This document shows, one piece after another, positions 33,922 through 43,604 of a stretch of 64,000 bases of DNA (within the stretch, counting starts at the first letter, position 1; each line of letters begins with the position of its first letter). A program made the translations under genes and the position numbers. Under the pieces are notes generated by a model, which saw nothing but the letters and a program-made list of their open reading frames with translations, did not search any database and was not told where the DNA came from. The stretch covers positions 1-64,000 of the forward strand of contig CAVYUC010000018.1 in NCBI GenBank assembly GCA_963771595.1, written 5' to 3'. The DNA is from CAVYUC01 sp963771595. GTDB taxonomy: Bacteria; Bacteroidota; Bacteroidia; Bacteroidales; Prolixibacteraceae.

Positions 33922-34165
33922 CTGTACAAATTATTATAGTTACTCATTAGTTGTTGGTTAAACTCTATCTCTTTATCCACTTTTTCACCCGATGCCCGCC
34001 TGACCATCGGGCAGGGAACTCACATGTATTTTGTTCATGGTTGTTTGTATTTATCTGCAAACATGTTCGTTTCATATTCACTTGTAATTTATTAAACTGC
34101 GGAAATTACAATTTTTATTTCAGGCTGAATGTGACTGAAGTCAGGGAATAAGCACAATCCTGATT
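33922..34165. other. Gene-poor gap with a CCCGATG..CATCGGG hairpin
   Basis: No convincing gene. A hairpin CCCGATG (33988-33994) with CATCGGG (34005-34011) is the only structured element. It may be the end of the aroK transcript on the minus strand, or an isolated repeat. Confidence 0.45.
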
Positions 34166-34669
34166 TTATTCCTGGTTCAGCAATTTCATTAGCTCATCCA
34201 AATTGGTATTGGGGCGGGTGATTTGAAAGTGGGCTTTTTGGTAGAATTCATTTCTTTTCTGCAGGGTTTCATCAATGAATTCCACCAGTTCACTTTTCGA
34301 TTTTCCTTTGATGAGGGGGCGTTCGGTTTTTGATTTTAACAGGCGATCGGCCAGAACGGAAGGATGAATATTCAGGTAGATGGTTTTTCCGGTGTTGTTC
34401 ATCAGTTCCATATTATCAAAAAAACAGGGAGCGCCGCCACCGGTGGCAATTACAATATCTGTAAATTCTGAAAGTTCCTGCAGCGCTTTGCGTTCTTTTT
34501 TACGAAATTCTTCCTCACCTTCTTCGGCAAAAATCTGCGGAATGGTTTTGTAATTACGTTCTTCAATGTAATTGTCCATGTCTGCAAACTGCAGTCCGGT
34601 GTGTTTCGAAAGCCGCCGCCCCAATGTCGATTTTCCGCTTCCCATATATCCGATTAGGTAAATTCGCAT
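34166..34669 (-). CDS. aroK: Shikimate kinase
   Basis: A 167-residue protein. P-loop GYMGSGKSTLGRRLS at residues 7-21, substrate-binding DMDNYIEE, ATGGGAPC and the lid ERPLI are all present. It phosphorylates shikimate in the aromatic amino-acid pathway. It starts 47 bases downstream of the parC stop on the same strand, with a TTTAAAG repeat between them, so co-transcription is possible. Length is normal. Confidence 0.96.
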   Translation of the reverse strand: MRIYLIGYMGSGKSTLGRRLSKHTGLQFADMDNYIEERNYKTIPQIFAEEGEEEFRKKERKALQELSEFTDIVIATGGGAPCFFDNMELMNNTGKTIYLNIHPSVLADRLLKSKTERPLIKGKSKSELVEFIDETLQKRNEFYQKAHFQITRPNTNLDELMKLLNQE

Positions 34670-34675
34670 GACTTA

Positions 34676-34716
34676 CTTTGAACTTGAACTTTAAACCTTA
34701 AACTTTAAACTTTGAA
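34676..34716 (-). repeat. TTTAAAG repeat between parC and aroK
   Basis: On the minus strand, immediately after the parC stop, the sequence is AGTTCAAAGTTTAAAG, TTTAAGGTTTAAAG, TTCAAGTTCAAAG. It is the same module found after other genes of this window and in the same orientation relative to the gene it follows. Confidence 0.8.
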
Positions 34717-37368
34717 CTAAAATAGTGACATCTGGTTTTTATCATCATCTTTTTTCGGACGTTTTATTTCGAAGGGAATTTCATTGAAACTTTCCTTTTC
34801 TTCCTCCTGGTCCGGTTTCTCCTCCTGGTCCGGTTTATCGTGTTCGTCCTTTACAACGGGTTCCAATTCTTTAATGTTTTCGATACTGTAATTCGATAGC
34901 CGCTTTCCTTTTGCTTTCCACGATTTTACATTTATAAATTCGGCAACTTCAATAATTTCATTTTCCCGCTCGGAATGTTTGCCCCCAAATTCGATTTCCA
35001 GACGCGGGTAATGAACCCAGGTAATGCTTACCAGTTTATTATCATCGTTTTCGCCTATAAAGCGAATCCGTTTCTCTTCCACCTCTTCAATTTCGAAACG
35101 CTTCACGTAGTAAAATTCCTGTTCAGCATCATAATACACCACCGACAGGATTTTGCCGCCGTCGAATTTTTCGATGGTCAGGATATCGTCGTCAAAATGG
35201 TTACTTAAGTCGAAATTGTACAACTGGTATTCGCCGTTTTTATATACTACCAGGATTTTGTCCTCGCCCGAAAATTCACCCAGGTATTTCCCCCGGCCAT
35301 CGGCATTAAGGCGCAGCACATCCGAATCGAACCAGATTTTTCTTCCGCCTAAAGTTGATATCCCTTTTTCCTTCAGCGAAATTTTATGCACCTCGTACTT
35401 GGTCATAATATTTCCCATCGACTGCCGGCCTTTGATGGCCAGCTCACCCATATCCACCTCGAACACCAGCTTTTTAATGCGCGGTTTTGGTTTCAGAATT
35501 ACTTTTAAGACTTCGGCTTCGCCGTTTGGATTGGCAGAGAAATAGACTATCCGCGACCCTTTTGTTCCTTTGGTAACATCATATTCCTTATCGCGGGTTA
35601 CACCTGTTACTGAAAACCGTTTCATATAGGAAACACCGGATTCTCCGTCGCGGTAAACTACGTTGTATATGGTACGTTTGTCGTTCTTTTTAAACACGGC
35701 TACATACAGCGGGTTCTTCCCGATAAATGCTTTGTCAGAAACCTTAGTGATAAAATAAGTCCCGTCGCGCCTGAAAACGATAATGTCATCAATATCCGAA
35801 CAATCGCTGACGTATTCGGCTTTTTTCAATCCGGTTCCCATAAAACCTTCCTTCCGATCCACGTAAAGCTTTTCATTTTTCACCACCACTTTTGTGGCCA
35901 CAATATTTTCAAAGCTGCGGATTTCGGTTTTCCGTTCACGCCCTTTTCCGTATTTATCTTTTAAATGGCGGAACCACCTTATGGTGTATGGAACGATGTT
36001 TTCAATATTATTTACAACATCCGCAATTTCATCTTCAATGGTAAGCAAATGATCATTGGCTTTATCCTTATTGAATTTCAGGATTCTGGCCATGCGTATC
36101 TCCATCAGTTTCAGGATATCGTCGCGGGTAACTTCCCTTCTCAGTTTGGGTTTCCATGGTTCAAGCCGGTTATCGATATGCGCCACTGCCTGATCCATGT
36201 TTTCAGCATCCTCAAACTTCTTGTCTTTATAAATCCGCTCTTCAATAAAAATTTTTTCCAGCGATGAATAATGCCATGCCTCTTCCAGTTCACTTTTTTT
36301 GATTTCAAGTTCCAGTTTAAGGAGTTCCAATGTACTGTCAGTGGATCGCTTTAATATTTCCTTAACGCCTATAAAATGCGGTTTATCATCGTGAATTATA
36401 CAGGCATTGGGGGAAAGCGAAATTTCGCAATCAGTAAAGGCATATAATGCATCAATGGTTTTATCGGAAGAGACTCCTGGTGCGAGGTGAATAAGAATTT
36501 CCACTTCGGCAGCGGTGTTGTCGTCAATCTTTTTAATTTTTATTTTGCCCTTATCGTTGGCTTTTATCACCGACTCGATAAGTGATGAAGTTGTTCTTCC
36601 AAATGGAACTTCCGTTATAGCCAGTGTTTTATGGTCAATTTTTTCGATTTTTGCCCGTACTTTGACTGAGCCGCCACGCAAACCATCATTGTATTTGCTG
36701 AAATCGGCCATTCCACCGGTTGGAAAATCAGGCATTAATTCAAAATCCTGTTTTTTCAGGTAAGCAACCGAAGCATCGATAAGTTCGTTAAAATTGTGCG
36801 GGAACAGTTTGGATGCCAATCCTACTGCAATCCCATCCACTCCCTGTGCCAGCAACAGCGGAAATTTAACCGGCAAGGTAAGCGGCTCCCTTTTCCGTCC
36901 GTCATACGATAATTTCCATTCTGTAGTTTTTGGATTGAACATTACCTCCAGGGCAAATTTTGATAATCTGGCCTCGATATAACGCGGAGCAGCCGACCCG
37001 TCACCGGTAAGCACATTGCCCCAGTTTCCCTGCGTGTCGATGAGCAAATCTTTTTGCCCAAGTTGCACAATGGCATCGGCAATGGAGGCATCACCGTGCG
37101 GGTGGTACTGCATGGTTTGCCCGATAATGTTGGCTACTTTGTTGTAGCGGCCGTCGTCCATTTCGCGCATGGCGTGCATAATCCGCCGCTGCACGGGTTT
37201 CAAACCGTCATTGATATATGGCACGGCACGTTCCAAAATAACATACGAGGCATAATCGAGAAACCAATTGCGGTACATGCCGGGCAAATAGGTTATCTCG
37301 GCTTTAATTTCGTCGCCCTCGTTTTCCTGCTCCTCAAATTCCTGATTATCCAAATTCTCTTCTGACAT
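34717..37368 (-). CDS. parC: DNA topoisomerase IV subunit A
   Basis: An 883-residue protein. The 5Y-CAP DNA-cleavage domain has the catalytic Tyr130 in SAAPRYIEARLS, with the upstream QTMQYHPHGD block and GLKPVQRRIMHAM. The C-terminal beta-pinwheel repeats follow (KGISTLGGRKIWF within it). The usual GyrA box (QRRGGKG-type) is not seen, which supports ParC. The acidic, Asp/Glu/Lys-rich tail (EEKPDQEEEKES) before the end is lineage-specific. It decatenates daughter chromosomes together with ParE, whose gene ends 74 bases upstream. The N-terminal 30 residues are also acidic and probably disordered. Confidence 0.93.
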   Translation of the reverse strand: MSEENLDNQEFEEQENEGDEIKAEITYLPGMYRNWFLDYASYVILERAVPYINDGLKPVQRRIMHAMREMDDGRYNKVANIIGQTMQYHPHGDASIADAIVQLGQKDLLIDTQGNWGNVLTGDGSAAPRYIEARLSKFALEVMFNPKTTEWKLSYDGRKREPLTLPVKFPLLLAQGVDGIAVGLASKLFPHNFNELIDASVAYLKKQDFELMPDFPTGGMADFSKYNDGLRGGSVKVRAKIEKIDHKTLAITEVPFGRTTSSLIESVIKANDKGKIKIKKIDDNTAAEVEILIHLAPGVSSDKTIDALYAFTDCEISLSPNACIIHDDKPHFIGVKEILKRSTDSTLELLKLELEIKKSELEEAWHYSSLEKIFIEERIYKDKKFEDAENMDQAVAHIDNRLEPWKPKLRREVTRDDILKLMEIRMARILKFNKDKANDHLLTIEDEIADVVNNIENIVPYTIRWFRHLKDKYGKGRERKTEIRSFENIVATKVVVKNEKLYVDRKEGFMGTGLKKAEYVSDCSDIDDIIVFRRDGTYFITKVSDKAFIGKNPLYVAVFKKNDKRTIYNVVYRDGESGVSYMKRFSVTGVTRDKEYDVTKGTKGSRIVYFSANPNGEAEVLKVILKPKPRIKKLVFEVDMGELAIKGRQSMGNIMTKYEVHKISLKEKGISTLGGRKIWFDSDVLRLNADGRGKYLGEFSGEDKILVVYKNGEYQLYNFDLSNHFDDDILTIEKFDGGKILSVVYYDAEQEFYYVKRFEIEEVEEKRIRFIGENDDNKLVSITWVHYPRLEIEFGGKHSERENEIIEVAEFINVKSWKAKGKRLSNYSIENIKELEPVVKDEHDKPDQEEKPDQEEEKESFNEIPFEIKRPKKDDDKNQMSLF

Positions 37369-37442
37369 TCTTAGTTTAGTTCAAATGCTTTTGTTTCTTC
37401 AAAAGCAATTCAAAAAAATCACTTTATTCTTATTCTGGTCGA

Positions 37443-39281
37443 TTAAGCTACTTCGTCTTTTTCCACGTACAAATTATCGATGATGAAATCCTGACGCTCC
37501 GGAGTATTTTTACCCATATAAAATTCCAGCATCTGGGTAACAGATTCATGTTTTTTAAGCATTACCGGATCGAGCCGGATATCTCTGGCAATAAAATGCT
37601 TAAACTCATCGGGAGAGATTTCGCCCAATCCTTTAAACCGGGTTATTTCGGGTTTGCCCTTTAGCTTTTTTATCGCCTGAAGGCGTTCCTGATCGGAATA
37701 ACAGTAATAGGTTTTTTGTTTGTTGCGCACCCTGAACAACGGAGTTTGCAAAATATAAACGTGACCTTTTTTAATTAATTCAGGAAAAAACTGCAGGAAG
37801 AAAGTAATCAGCAGAAGACGGATGTGCATTCCATCCACATCGGCATCGGTAGCGATAATTACTTTGTTGTAGCGTAAATCCTCCAGGCTTTCTTCGATAT
37901 TTAAGGCAGCCTGCAACAGGTTAAATTCTTCGTTCTCATAAACCACCTTTTTTGTAAGGCCATATGTATTCAGCGGTTTTCCTTTCAGGCTGAAAACGGC
38001 CTGGGTGTTTACATCGCGCGATTTTGTGATGGAACCGCTGGCCGAATCTCCCTCGGTAATAAATATGCTCGATTCATCAGCACGTTCGTGTTTACTGTCG
38101 AAATGAATGCGGCAGTCGCGCAGTTTTTTATTGTGAAGGCTTACTTTTTTTGCCCGTTGTTTTGCCAGTTTTTTAATACCTGAAATGGCTTTCCGCTCGC
38201 GTTCCGATTCAATGATTCTCCGAAGTAAGGTTTCGGCAGTATCCGGATTTTTATGGAGGTAATTATCCAGTTCTTTTTGCAGGAAATTGGCAATATGCGC
38301 CCTTACGGATGGACCGTTTGGACCCACATCTCTGGAGCCCAGCTTTGTTTTTGTCTGCGATTCAAAAACAGGCTCCTCCACTTTAATACTTACTGCGGCA
38401 ACAATGGAAGCCCGGATGTCGGAAGGGTCAAAATCTTTTTTATAAAAATCGCGGATGGTTTTTATATACACCTCACGAAACGCCTGCAGGTGTGTTCCTC
38501 CCTGTGAGGTGTGCTGTCCATTCACAAATGAGTAATAATCCTCACCATAACGGTTTCCGTGGGTAATAGCCACTTCAATATCTTCGCCTTTTAAATGGAT
38601 AACCGGATAAATATAATCTTCATCCATATTTTCTTCGAGAAGGTCGCGAAGGCCGTTTCGGGAATAATACCTTTCGCCGTTGTATTCGATGGTGAGGCCG
38701 GCATTCAGAAAGGTATAGTTTTTCACCATGTTTATCACGTAATCGCTGATGTACCTGAATTTCTGAAAGACTTCCGGGTCAGGTTCGAAACTCACCAGGG
38801 TACCATTTGGTTCCTGAAGTCCTTTAAAATCCTTTTCATCGATTTTTATGCCTTTGCTGAAAGCAACCTCTTTTGCTTCCCCCTCACGGATGGAACGAAT
38901 CACAAAATCGGAGGAGAGTGCATTAACCGCCTTTATACCGACACCATTCAGACCCACTGATTTTTTAAATACTTTGGAATCATATTTTGCACCGGTATTC
39001 ATTTTACTGGCCACATCCACCAGTTTCCCGAGCGGTATTCCACGTCCGTAATCGCGAATGGTTACCTTTTCCTGATCGATACTGATGGAGATTTTTTTCC
39101 CGTTTCCCATCATGAATTCATCCACGGAATTATCCATCACCTCTTTCAGCAAAACATAAATACCGTCGTCGGCAGCGGAACCGTCGCCCAGTTTTCCGAT
39201 GTACATTCCCGGGCGTTTCCGGATATGCTCCTGCCAGTCAAGCGTTCTAATCGATCCTTCGTCGTATTGCGGAGTCGTCAT
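37443..39281 (-). CDS. parE: DNA topoisomerase IV subunit B
   Basis: A 612-residue protein from MTTPQYDEGSIRTLDWQEHI (39281). A longer upstream frame to 39317 would overlap the -7 box and is unlikely. The GHKL ATPase has EVMDNSVDEF (catalytic Glu), DYGRGIPLGK, and VGLNGVGIKAVNALS. The TOPRIM domain has FITEGDSASGS and IIATDADVDGMHIRLLLITF. Its length fits the short ParE form. It precedes parC and forms topoisomerase IV with it. Confidence 0.94.
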   Translation of the reverse strand: MTTPQYDEGSIRTLDWQEHIRKRPGMYIGKLGDGSAADDGIYVLLKEVMDNSVDEFMMGNGKKISISIDQEKVTIRDYGRGIPLGKLVDVASKMNTGAKYDSKVFKKSVGLNGVGIKAVNALSSDFVIRSIREGEAKEVAFSKGIKIDEKDFKGLQEPNGTLVSFEPDPEVFQKFRYISDYVINMVKNYTFLNAGLTIEYNGERYYSRNGLRDLLEENMDEDYIYPVIHLKGEDIEVAITHGNRYGEDYYSFVNGQHTSQGGTHLQAFREVYIKTIRDFYKKDFDPSDIRASIVAAVSIKVEEPVFESQTKTKLGSRDVGPNGPSVRAHIANFLQKELDNYLHKNPDTAETLLRRIIESERERKAISGIKKLAKQRAKKVSLHNKKLRDCRIHFDSKHERADESSIFITEGDSASGSITKSRDVNTQAVFSLKGKPLNTYGLTKKVVYENEEFNLLQAALNIEESLEDLRYNKVIIATDADVDGMHIRLLLITFFLQFFPELIKKGHVYILQTPLFRVRNKQKTYYCYSDQERLQAIKKLKGKPEITRFKGLGEISPDEFKHFIARDIRLDPVMLKKHESVTQMLEFYMGKNTPERQDFIIDNLYVEKDEVA

Positions 39282-39299
39282 AATACGTGTAATTTGGCA

Positions 39300-39307
39300 C
39301 AAATATA
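39300..39307 (-). promoter_or_regulatory. Bacteroidota -7 promoter box for parE-parC
   Basis: On the minus strand the bases are TATATTTG, an exact TAnnTTTG match, 19 bases before the parE ATG at 39281. Confidence 0.55.
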
Positions 39308-39447
39308 ATGAAAACAACTTAGGCTGGTACGGCTTTTAATGCACCAATAACTAACAAAAAACGGTTGAAAAGTAGATGTACAGGGCAAAAGGCAAAATCC
39401 AAAGCAGAAGTTAATGTAACAGTATAAATTCAATCTAAATTCCAGCG

Positions 39448-41232
39448 TTAAATAATTCCCATTTTTTTCATCAGAAAAGTAGCATTCATTGTTTTGGTCA
39501 CACCATCAGACAGCTTGTAATCGAATACCATTTCATCATTGTCAATCCTGATTTCGAAGCATTTATTCATTACCTGCTGCGGAAATTCACTTTCCATTTC
39601 ACTCAGTTTTAAATCGTGTGTGGCTATGAGCGAAACAGAATTCAGCTCAATAAGCTTGCGAATCAATTGTTTCGAACCATTTAATTTATCCACCGAATTT
39701 GTTCCTTTCAACATTTCATCGAGAACAACAAAAATACGTTCTCCATTCTCCAGCCGGTCGAGTACCCCTTTTATTCTTTTCAGTTCAGCAAAAAAATACG
39801 ATTCGTCTTTAAACAGCGAATCGGTGGTGCGCATGTTGGTATAAATTTCCACGGGGGTGAATGTCATTTTCCCGGCACAAACCGGTGCTCCTGTGCGGGC
39901 AATTACCAGGTTAACACCTATTGTGCGTAAAAATGTACTTTTCCCGGCCATGTTTGCACCTGTAATAATCATTACTTTCGACCAGCCGTTAATTGAAAAA
40001 TCATTGTCCACACGTTTTTTGGGATTTAACAGCGGATGCCCTACTTTTTCAGCCTTAAACGTGAAATCACCTTCCTGAATTTCCGGATAAACAAATTTGG
40101 GATGATTATTTGCAAAATTTCCCAATGAAATTAAAGCATCGGTTTCGGCAATTACTTCCAGCCATTCTGCAACTTTTGTATGATTTTGGCTGTGCCATTT
40201 CCACAATTTATAAACACAACGTATGTCCCATAAAAAGATGGAATTCAGAAATAAACCAACGATGATATTCTGGCGGTATTCAAACTCCTTCACCAAACTT
40301 TTTAAACGATTGAATATTTTACCGGCAGAATCCGGCTGCGTTAATTTTTGCCGCAGTGATACCAGGTAATCAGACCGGAAATCGTAACCTTCAATAGAGT
40401 GAAGCAGCTGCACATATTTCTCAAACAATTCTGATTTTTTTCCAAAAAAGCCGAAATAGAAATCCACTTCCTTTCTGAATAAAAACACCAAAAACCATTG
40501 CACTGCCAGCATTAAATAGAGCATATTGTTTGTAAAACCGGTTACTGCAGGAATAACTGACAAAAGTGTGAGCAGCGGAACTACAACAATCAGCCACTTT
40601 ATTTGCCTGGTATTTTTCAGTTTCAATTGAGTTGATGACCACGATTTTACTTCGTTGCCCATTTGAATGGTTTCGCTAAAAAGCTGTCCTGTTGCCAGAA
40701 AGTGTAACCGCCATTCCGGTATATCAGAAAGTTCTTTTACTGCCTGCTGTCGCTTTTGTATTACCTGCTTCTGAAACGGAGGATTTTTTAGCCAGCCGGC
40801 CAGTTTCTGACGGCCGCTTTGTGTTGAGGTCCGATTGAGAAACTGAAACAATGAACCTTCGCCAAATAAATCAAGGTCGTAGGAAAAGTAATGATTTGTA
40901 TCTAAAAATTCCTCACCGTTTTCGAAATGCGAAAATGAATGCTCAAATGCCAGCAATTCATCTTCCGAGATTTTCTTCAATGCTGAATACTGAAGTTTTT
41001 GTTTTTCGAGCTGTATGTTTTTTTTAATCAGCCAGAAAAACAGTGTTAGAAAAATCAGCGCTGCAAATGCTGAAATCCAGGTAAATCCAATAATTACAAA
41101 GGGAACAAAAATTAATAAAAAGGCAAGTAACCTGTACCAGGCAAATCTTTTTATCCTTCCGGAAACTGCTGTTAACAGGTTCGAATATTTATCTCTGGTT
41201 TCAACATAGAAAGTATAGACCGCCTGATTCAT
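39448..41232 (-). CDS. Membrane-anchored MutS-family ATPase
   Basis: A 594-residue protein. Two to three membrane helices lie near the N-terminus (residues about 32-70) and two more around 215-255. The C-terminal MutS ATPase has Walker A ITGANMAGKSTFLRTIGVNL, Walker B FVVLDEMLKGTNS, and the His switch LIATHDLKLSEME. The mismatch-recognition and connector domains of canonical MutS are absent. Such membrane MutS-like proteins are known in Bacteroidota but their job is unclear; it is not a mismatch-repair MutS. It starts directly at the end of the PAP2 gene (no gap), so it is the last gene of the hpt-adk-obg operon. Confidence 0.85.
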   Translation of the reverse strand: MNQAVYTFYVETRDKYSNLLTAVSGRIKRFAWYRLLAFLLIFVPFVIIGFTWISAFAALIFLTLFFWLIKKNIQLEKQKLQYSALKKISEDELLAFEHSFSHFENGEEFLDTNHYFSYDLDLFGEGSLFQFLNRTSTQSGRQKLAGWLKNPPFQKQVIQKRQQAVKELSDIPEWRLHFLATGQLFSETIQMGNEVKSWSSTQLKLKNTRQIKWLIVVVPLLTLLSVIPAVTGFTNNMLYLMLAVQWFLVFLFRKEVDFYFGFFGKKSELFEKYVQLLHSIEGYDFRSDYLVSLRQKLTQPDSAGKIFNRLKSLVKEFEYRQNIIVGLFLNSIFLWDIRCVYKLWKWHSQNHTKVAEWLEVIAETDALISLGNFANNHPKFVYPEIQEGDFTFKAEKVGHPLLNPKKRVDNDFSINGWSKVMIITGANMAGKSTFLRTIGVNLVIARTGAPVCAGKMTFTPVEIYTNMRTTDSLFKDESYFFAELKRIKGVLDRLENGERIFVVLDEMLKGTNSVDKLNGSKQLIRKLIELNSVSLIATHDLKLSEMESEFPQQVMNKCFEIRIDNDEMVFDYKLSDGVTKTMNATFLMKKMGII

Positions 41233-41925
41233 TTACAGATAATTGTAATGATGAAGAAGGTAAACTGCAATAAAAACTGTGGTTACCAATACAACAAAAA
41301 CCAACAGGATTATACCAAATTGTGCTGTTTCAAGGTTTGTCTTTTCGATTTTAGGGTTTCGGGCCAGAAAAAACCGGCTCTCAAAAAACATTAACAACCT
41401 GTAAAACCCCCAGCCAATAAAACTTCCCAAAATGGCTCCTCCAATAATATCGAATGGATAATGAACCCCTGCATAGATTCGGGAATAGCAAAAAATAAGG
41501 GCCCAGAAACACATCAGTGCCCAGTAACCTTTATTTTTGAAAACAAGTGTTGTGAAAATGAAAATTGCGAAGGCATTGGCCGCATGCGATGAAACAAATC
41601 CATGCAATCCGCCTTTGCGTAAAACATTGTGTGTCAGATTTTTAAGTGCCGGCTCATGTACCGGGCGCAGGCGCTGAACCGATTCCTTGATGAGAACGGA
41701 AATTTGATCGCTGGCTAAAATTGCAACCGCCAAAAGAATAAGAATCAGCAGCGCTTTGCTTCGGTAATTTTTTATAAAGTAAAAAATAATAACCAGAAAA
41801 AAGGGGAGCCAGGTTTCTTTGCGGGTAACCATCAGCATGATGGTATCCCAGAAATTGTTGTGGAAACTGTTCAGGTATAAAAACAAATCCGTGTCAAAAT
41901 TGAGTATGTGCTGAAACCACCCCAT
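41233..41925 (-). CDS. PAP2-family membrane phosphatase
   Basis: A 230-residue protein with five to six helices. The three PAP2 motifs are present: KESVQRLRPVHEP (K-x6-RP), GFVSSHAANAFAI and YSRIYAGVHYPFDIIGG. It may dephosphorylate undecaprenyl diphosphate or another lipid phosphate on the periplasmic side; the substrate is not determined. The gene abuts obg and the MutS-like gene with zero spacing, so it is in the operon. Confidence 0.88.
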   Translation of the reverse strand: MGWFQHILNFDTDLFLYLNSFHNNFWDTIMLMVTRKETWLPFFLVIIFYFIKNYRSKALLILILLAVAILASDQISVLIKESVQRLRPVHEPALKNLTHNVLRKGGLHGFVSSHAANAFAIFIFTTLVFKNKGYWALMCFWALIFCYSRIYAGVHYPFDIIGGAILGSFIGWGFYRLLMFFESRFFLARNPKIEKTNLETAQFGIILLVFVVLVTTVFIAVYLLHHYNYL

Positions 41926-42915
41926 TTAATTGTTTAGAATTTGCCAGATTTTATCTTTTAACTGCTGAACATTAAATCCGCTCACGGAAGAAAAAAACAG
42001 GTGCGGAACATCTTTCAGTTCGCGGCTGATTTCCTTCATCAGTTCTTCATCGAGCATGTCGGCTTTGCTAATGGCCAGAAACCGCTGTTTGTCCAGTAAT
42101 TCCGGATTATATTTTTCAAGTTCATTCAAAAGAATGTTGTATTCTTTCAGGTGATCAGGGCTGTCGGCAGGTACAAGAAACAGCAGCATCGGGTTGCGTT
42201 CGATGTGGCGCAGAAACCGCAATCCTAAACCTTTTCCCTCATGAGCGCCTTCAATAATTCCGGGAATATCGGCCATAACAAACGATTTTTGTTCGCGGTG
42301 GCCAACAATTCCAAGATTTGGAACCAATGTTGTAAAATGATATTCAGCAATTTTAGGTTTAGCTGCAGAAACAACCGACAATAAAGTTGACTTTCCGGAA
42401 CTTGGAAAACCGACCAGGCCAACATCGGCAAGTACTTTCAGCTCAAGAATTTTCCACCCTTCCTCACCGGGTTCACCAGGCTGGGCATAACGGGGCGTTT
42501 GATGGGTAGATGACTTAAAATGATCGTTCCCTAATCCACCGCGACCTCCGTGCATTAGAATTTGCTGCTCCCCATCTTCTGTAATTTCAAATATAAATTC
42601 ACCGGATTCGGCATCTTTGGCGATGGTTCCCAGGGGTACTTCCAGGTAAATATCTTCACCATCGGCGCCTGTAGATCGCTGTGGACCTCCGCTGCCCCCG
42701 CTTTCTGCGGTGATGTGCTTCCGGTATTTCAAATGCAGCAATGTCCACAAATGACGGCTGCCAACCAAAATAATATGACCGCCCCGGCCGCCGTCGCCAC
42801 CATCAGGTCCACCTTTTGGAATGAATTTCTCCCGGCGTAAATGTGCAGATCCGGCGCCTCCGTGCCCCGATTTGCAAAAAATCTTTACATAATCAACAAA
42901 ATTTGCTTCTGCCAT
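41926..42915 (-). CDS. obg: Obg GTPase
   Basis: A 329-residue protein. The N-terminal glycine-rich Obg fold is clear (GGAGSAHLRREKFIPKGGPD, GGDGGRGGHIILVG). The G domain has G1 GFPSSGKSTLLS, G3 DIPGIIEGAHEGKGLG and G4 AISKADM. It is an essential ribosome-associated GTPase linked to 50S maturation and stringent response. The C-terminal OCT domain of some relatives is missing, as is normal for this group. Gene spacing to the downstream PAP2 gene is zero. Confidence 0.95.
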   Translation of the reverse strand: MAEANFVDYVKIFCKSGHGGAGSAHLRREKFIPKGGPDGGDGGRGGHIILVGSRHLWTLLHLKYRKHITAESGGSGGPQRSTGADGEDIYLEVPLGTIAKDAESGEFIFEITEDGEQQILMHGGRGGLGNDHFKSSTHQTPRYAQPGEPGEEGWKILELKVLADVGLVGFPSSGKSTLLSVVSAAKPKIAEYHFTTLVPNLGIVGHREQKSFVMADIPGIIEGAHEGKGLGLRFLRHIERNPMLLFLVPADSPDHLKEYNILLNELEKYNPELLDKQRFLAISKADMLDEELMKEISRELKDVPHLFFSSVSGFNVQQLKDKIWQILNN

Positions 42916-42965
42916 TTTACTTCAACTTCAAGATGCCTTTAAATTCACCACCCAAATAAAAAGAG

Positions 42966-43003
42966 ATTCCCGCATAATGCCATAATAAGGCCTTTACGGG
43001 AAT
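42966..43003 (-). promoter_or_regulatory. Inverted repeat between adk and obg
   Basis: ATTCCCG (42966-42972) pairs with CGGGAAT (42997-43003); an inner GGCCTTATTATGGC segment can also pair. In the minus transcript it would form a hairpin between adk and obg followed by CTCTTTTTA. This fits partial termination or processing that adjusts obg relative to adk. Confidence 0.4.
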
Positions 43004-43018
43004 AACAAAATATCTTTA

Positions 43019-43591
43019 TTACAACTTTTCGACAGTTTCCCTTAAACGGCCGGCAATCTCGTCAATACTTCCCATTCCGTTAATACCGTAATGTTTCCCC
43101 TGTTTTTTGTAATATTCGATTAAAGGAGAAGTTTTCTGATTATAGACGTTAATCCGGTTTTCAATAATGGATTCATCCTGATCGTCGGCACGGCCCGAAT
43201 CTTTTCCCCGGCTGAGTAAACGATTAATCAATTCTTGTTTTTCCACCTCAAGACTTAACATGGCAGAAATCGGTGTTCCGTTGGCATTTAACAGGTCGTC
43301 CAGCGCTTTAGCCTGTTCAACCGTGCGTGGAAAACCATCGAAAATAAAACCATTGGAATCCTGCATGCTTTCCAGTTTACCTTTAATCATGCCAATTACC
43401 ACTTCATCGGGTACCAGTTCGCCCTTATCCATGTAGCGTTTTGCTTCTTTTCCGAGGGAAGTTCCTGCAGCCAGTTCACTGCGTAACAAATCGCCGGTTG
43501 ATAAATGGGTAAGGTTGAATGATTCAATTAAATATTCTGCCTGGGTACCTTTTCCGGCTCCGGGAGGTCCAAATAATACGAGATTTAACAT
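43019..43591 (-). CDS. adk: Adenylate kinase
   Basis: A 190-residue protein from MLNLVLFGPPGAGKGTQAEY (43591). The P-loop GPPGAGKGTQ, the NMP-binding DGFPRTVEQAKAL and the lid RLLSRGKDSGRADDQD are present. The short lid without the zinc Cys is as expected for Gram-negative Adk. It interconverts AMP, ADP and ATP. It is in the purine-linked operon after hpt, with 13 bases between the hpt stop and this start. Confidence 0.95.
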   Translation of the reverse strand: MLNLVLFGPPGAGKGTQAEYLIESFNLTHLSTGDLLRSELAAGTSLGKEAKRYMDKGELVPDEVVIGMIKGKLESMQDSNGFIFDGFPRTVEQAKALDDLLNANGTPISAMLSLEVEKQELINRLLSRGKDSGRADDQDESIIENRINVYNQKTSPLIEYYKKQGKHYGINGMGSIDEIAGRLRETVEKL

Positions 43592-43604
43592 GCTGTTTGT
43601 TTTT

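Noticed and set aside
33951..34151. Plus-strand frame of 66 residues upstream of aroK
   Set aside because: It spans a hairpin and has no recognisable pattern or promoter.
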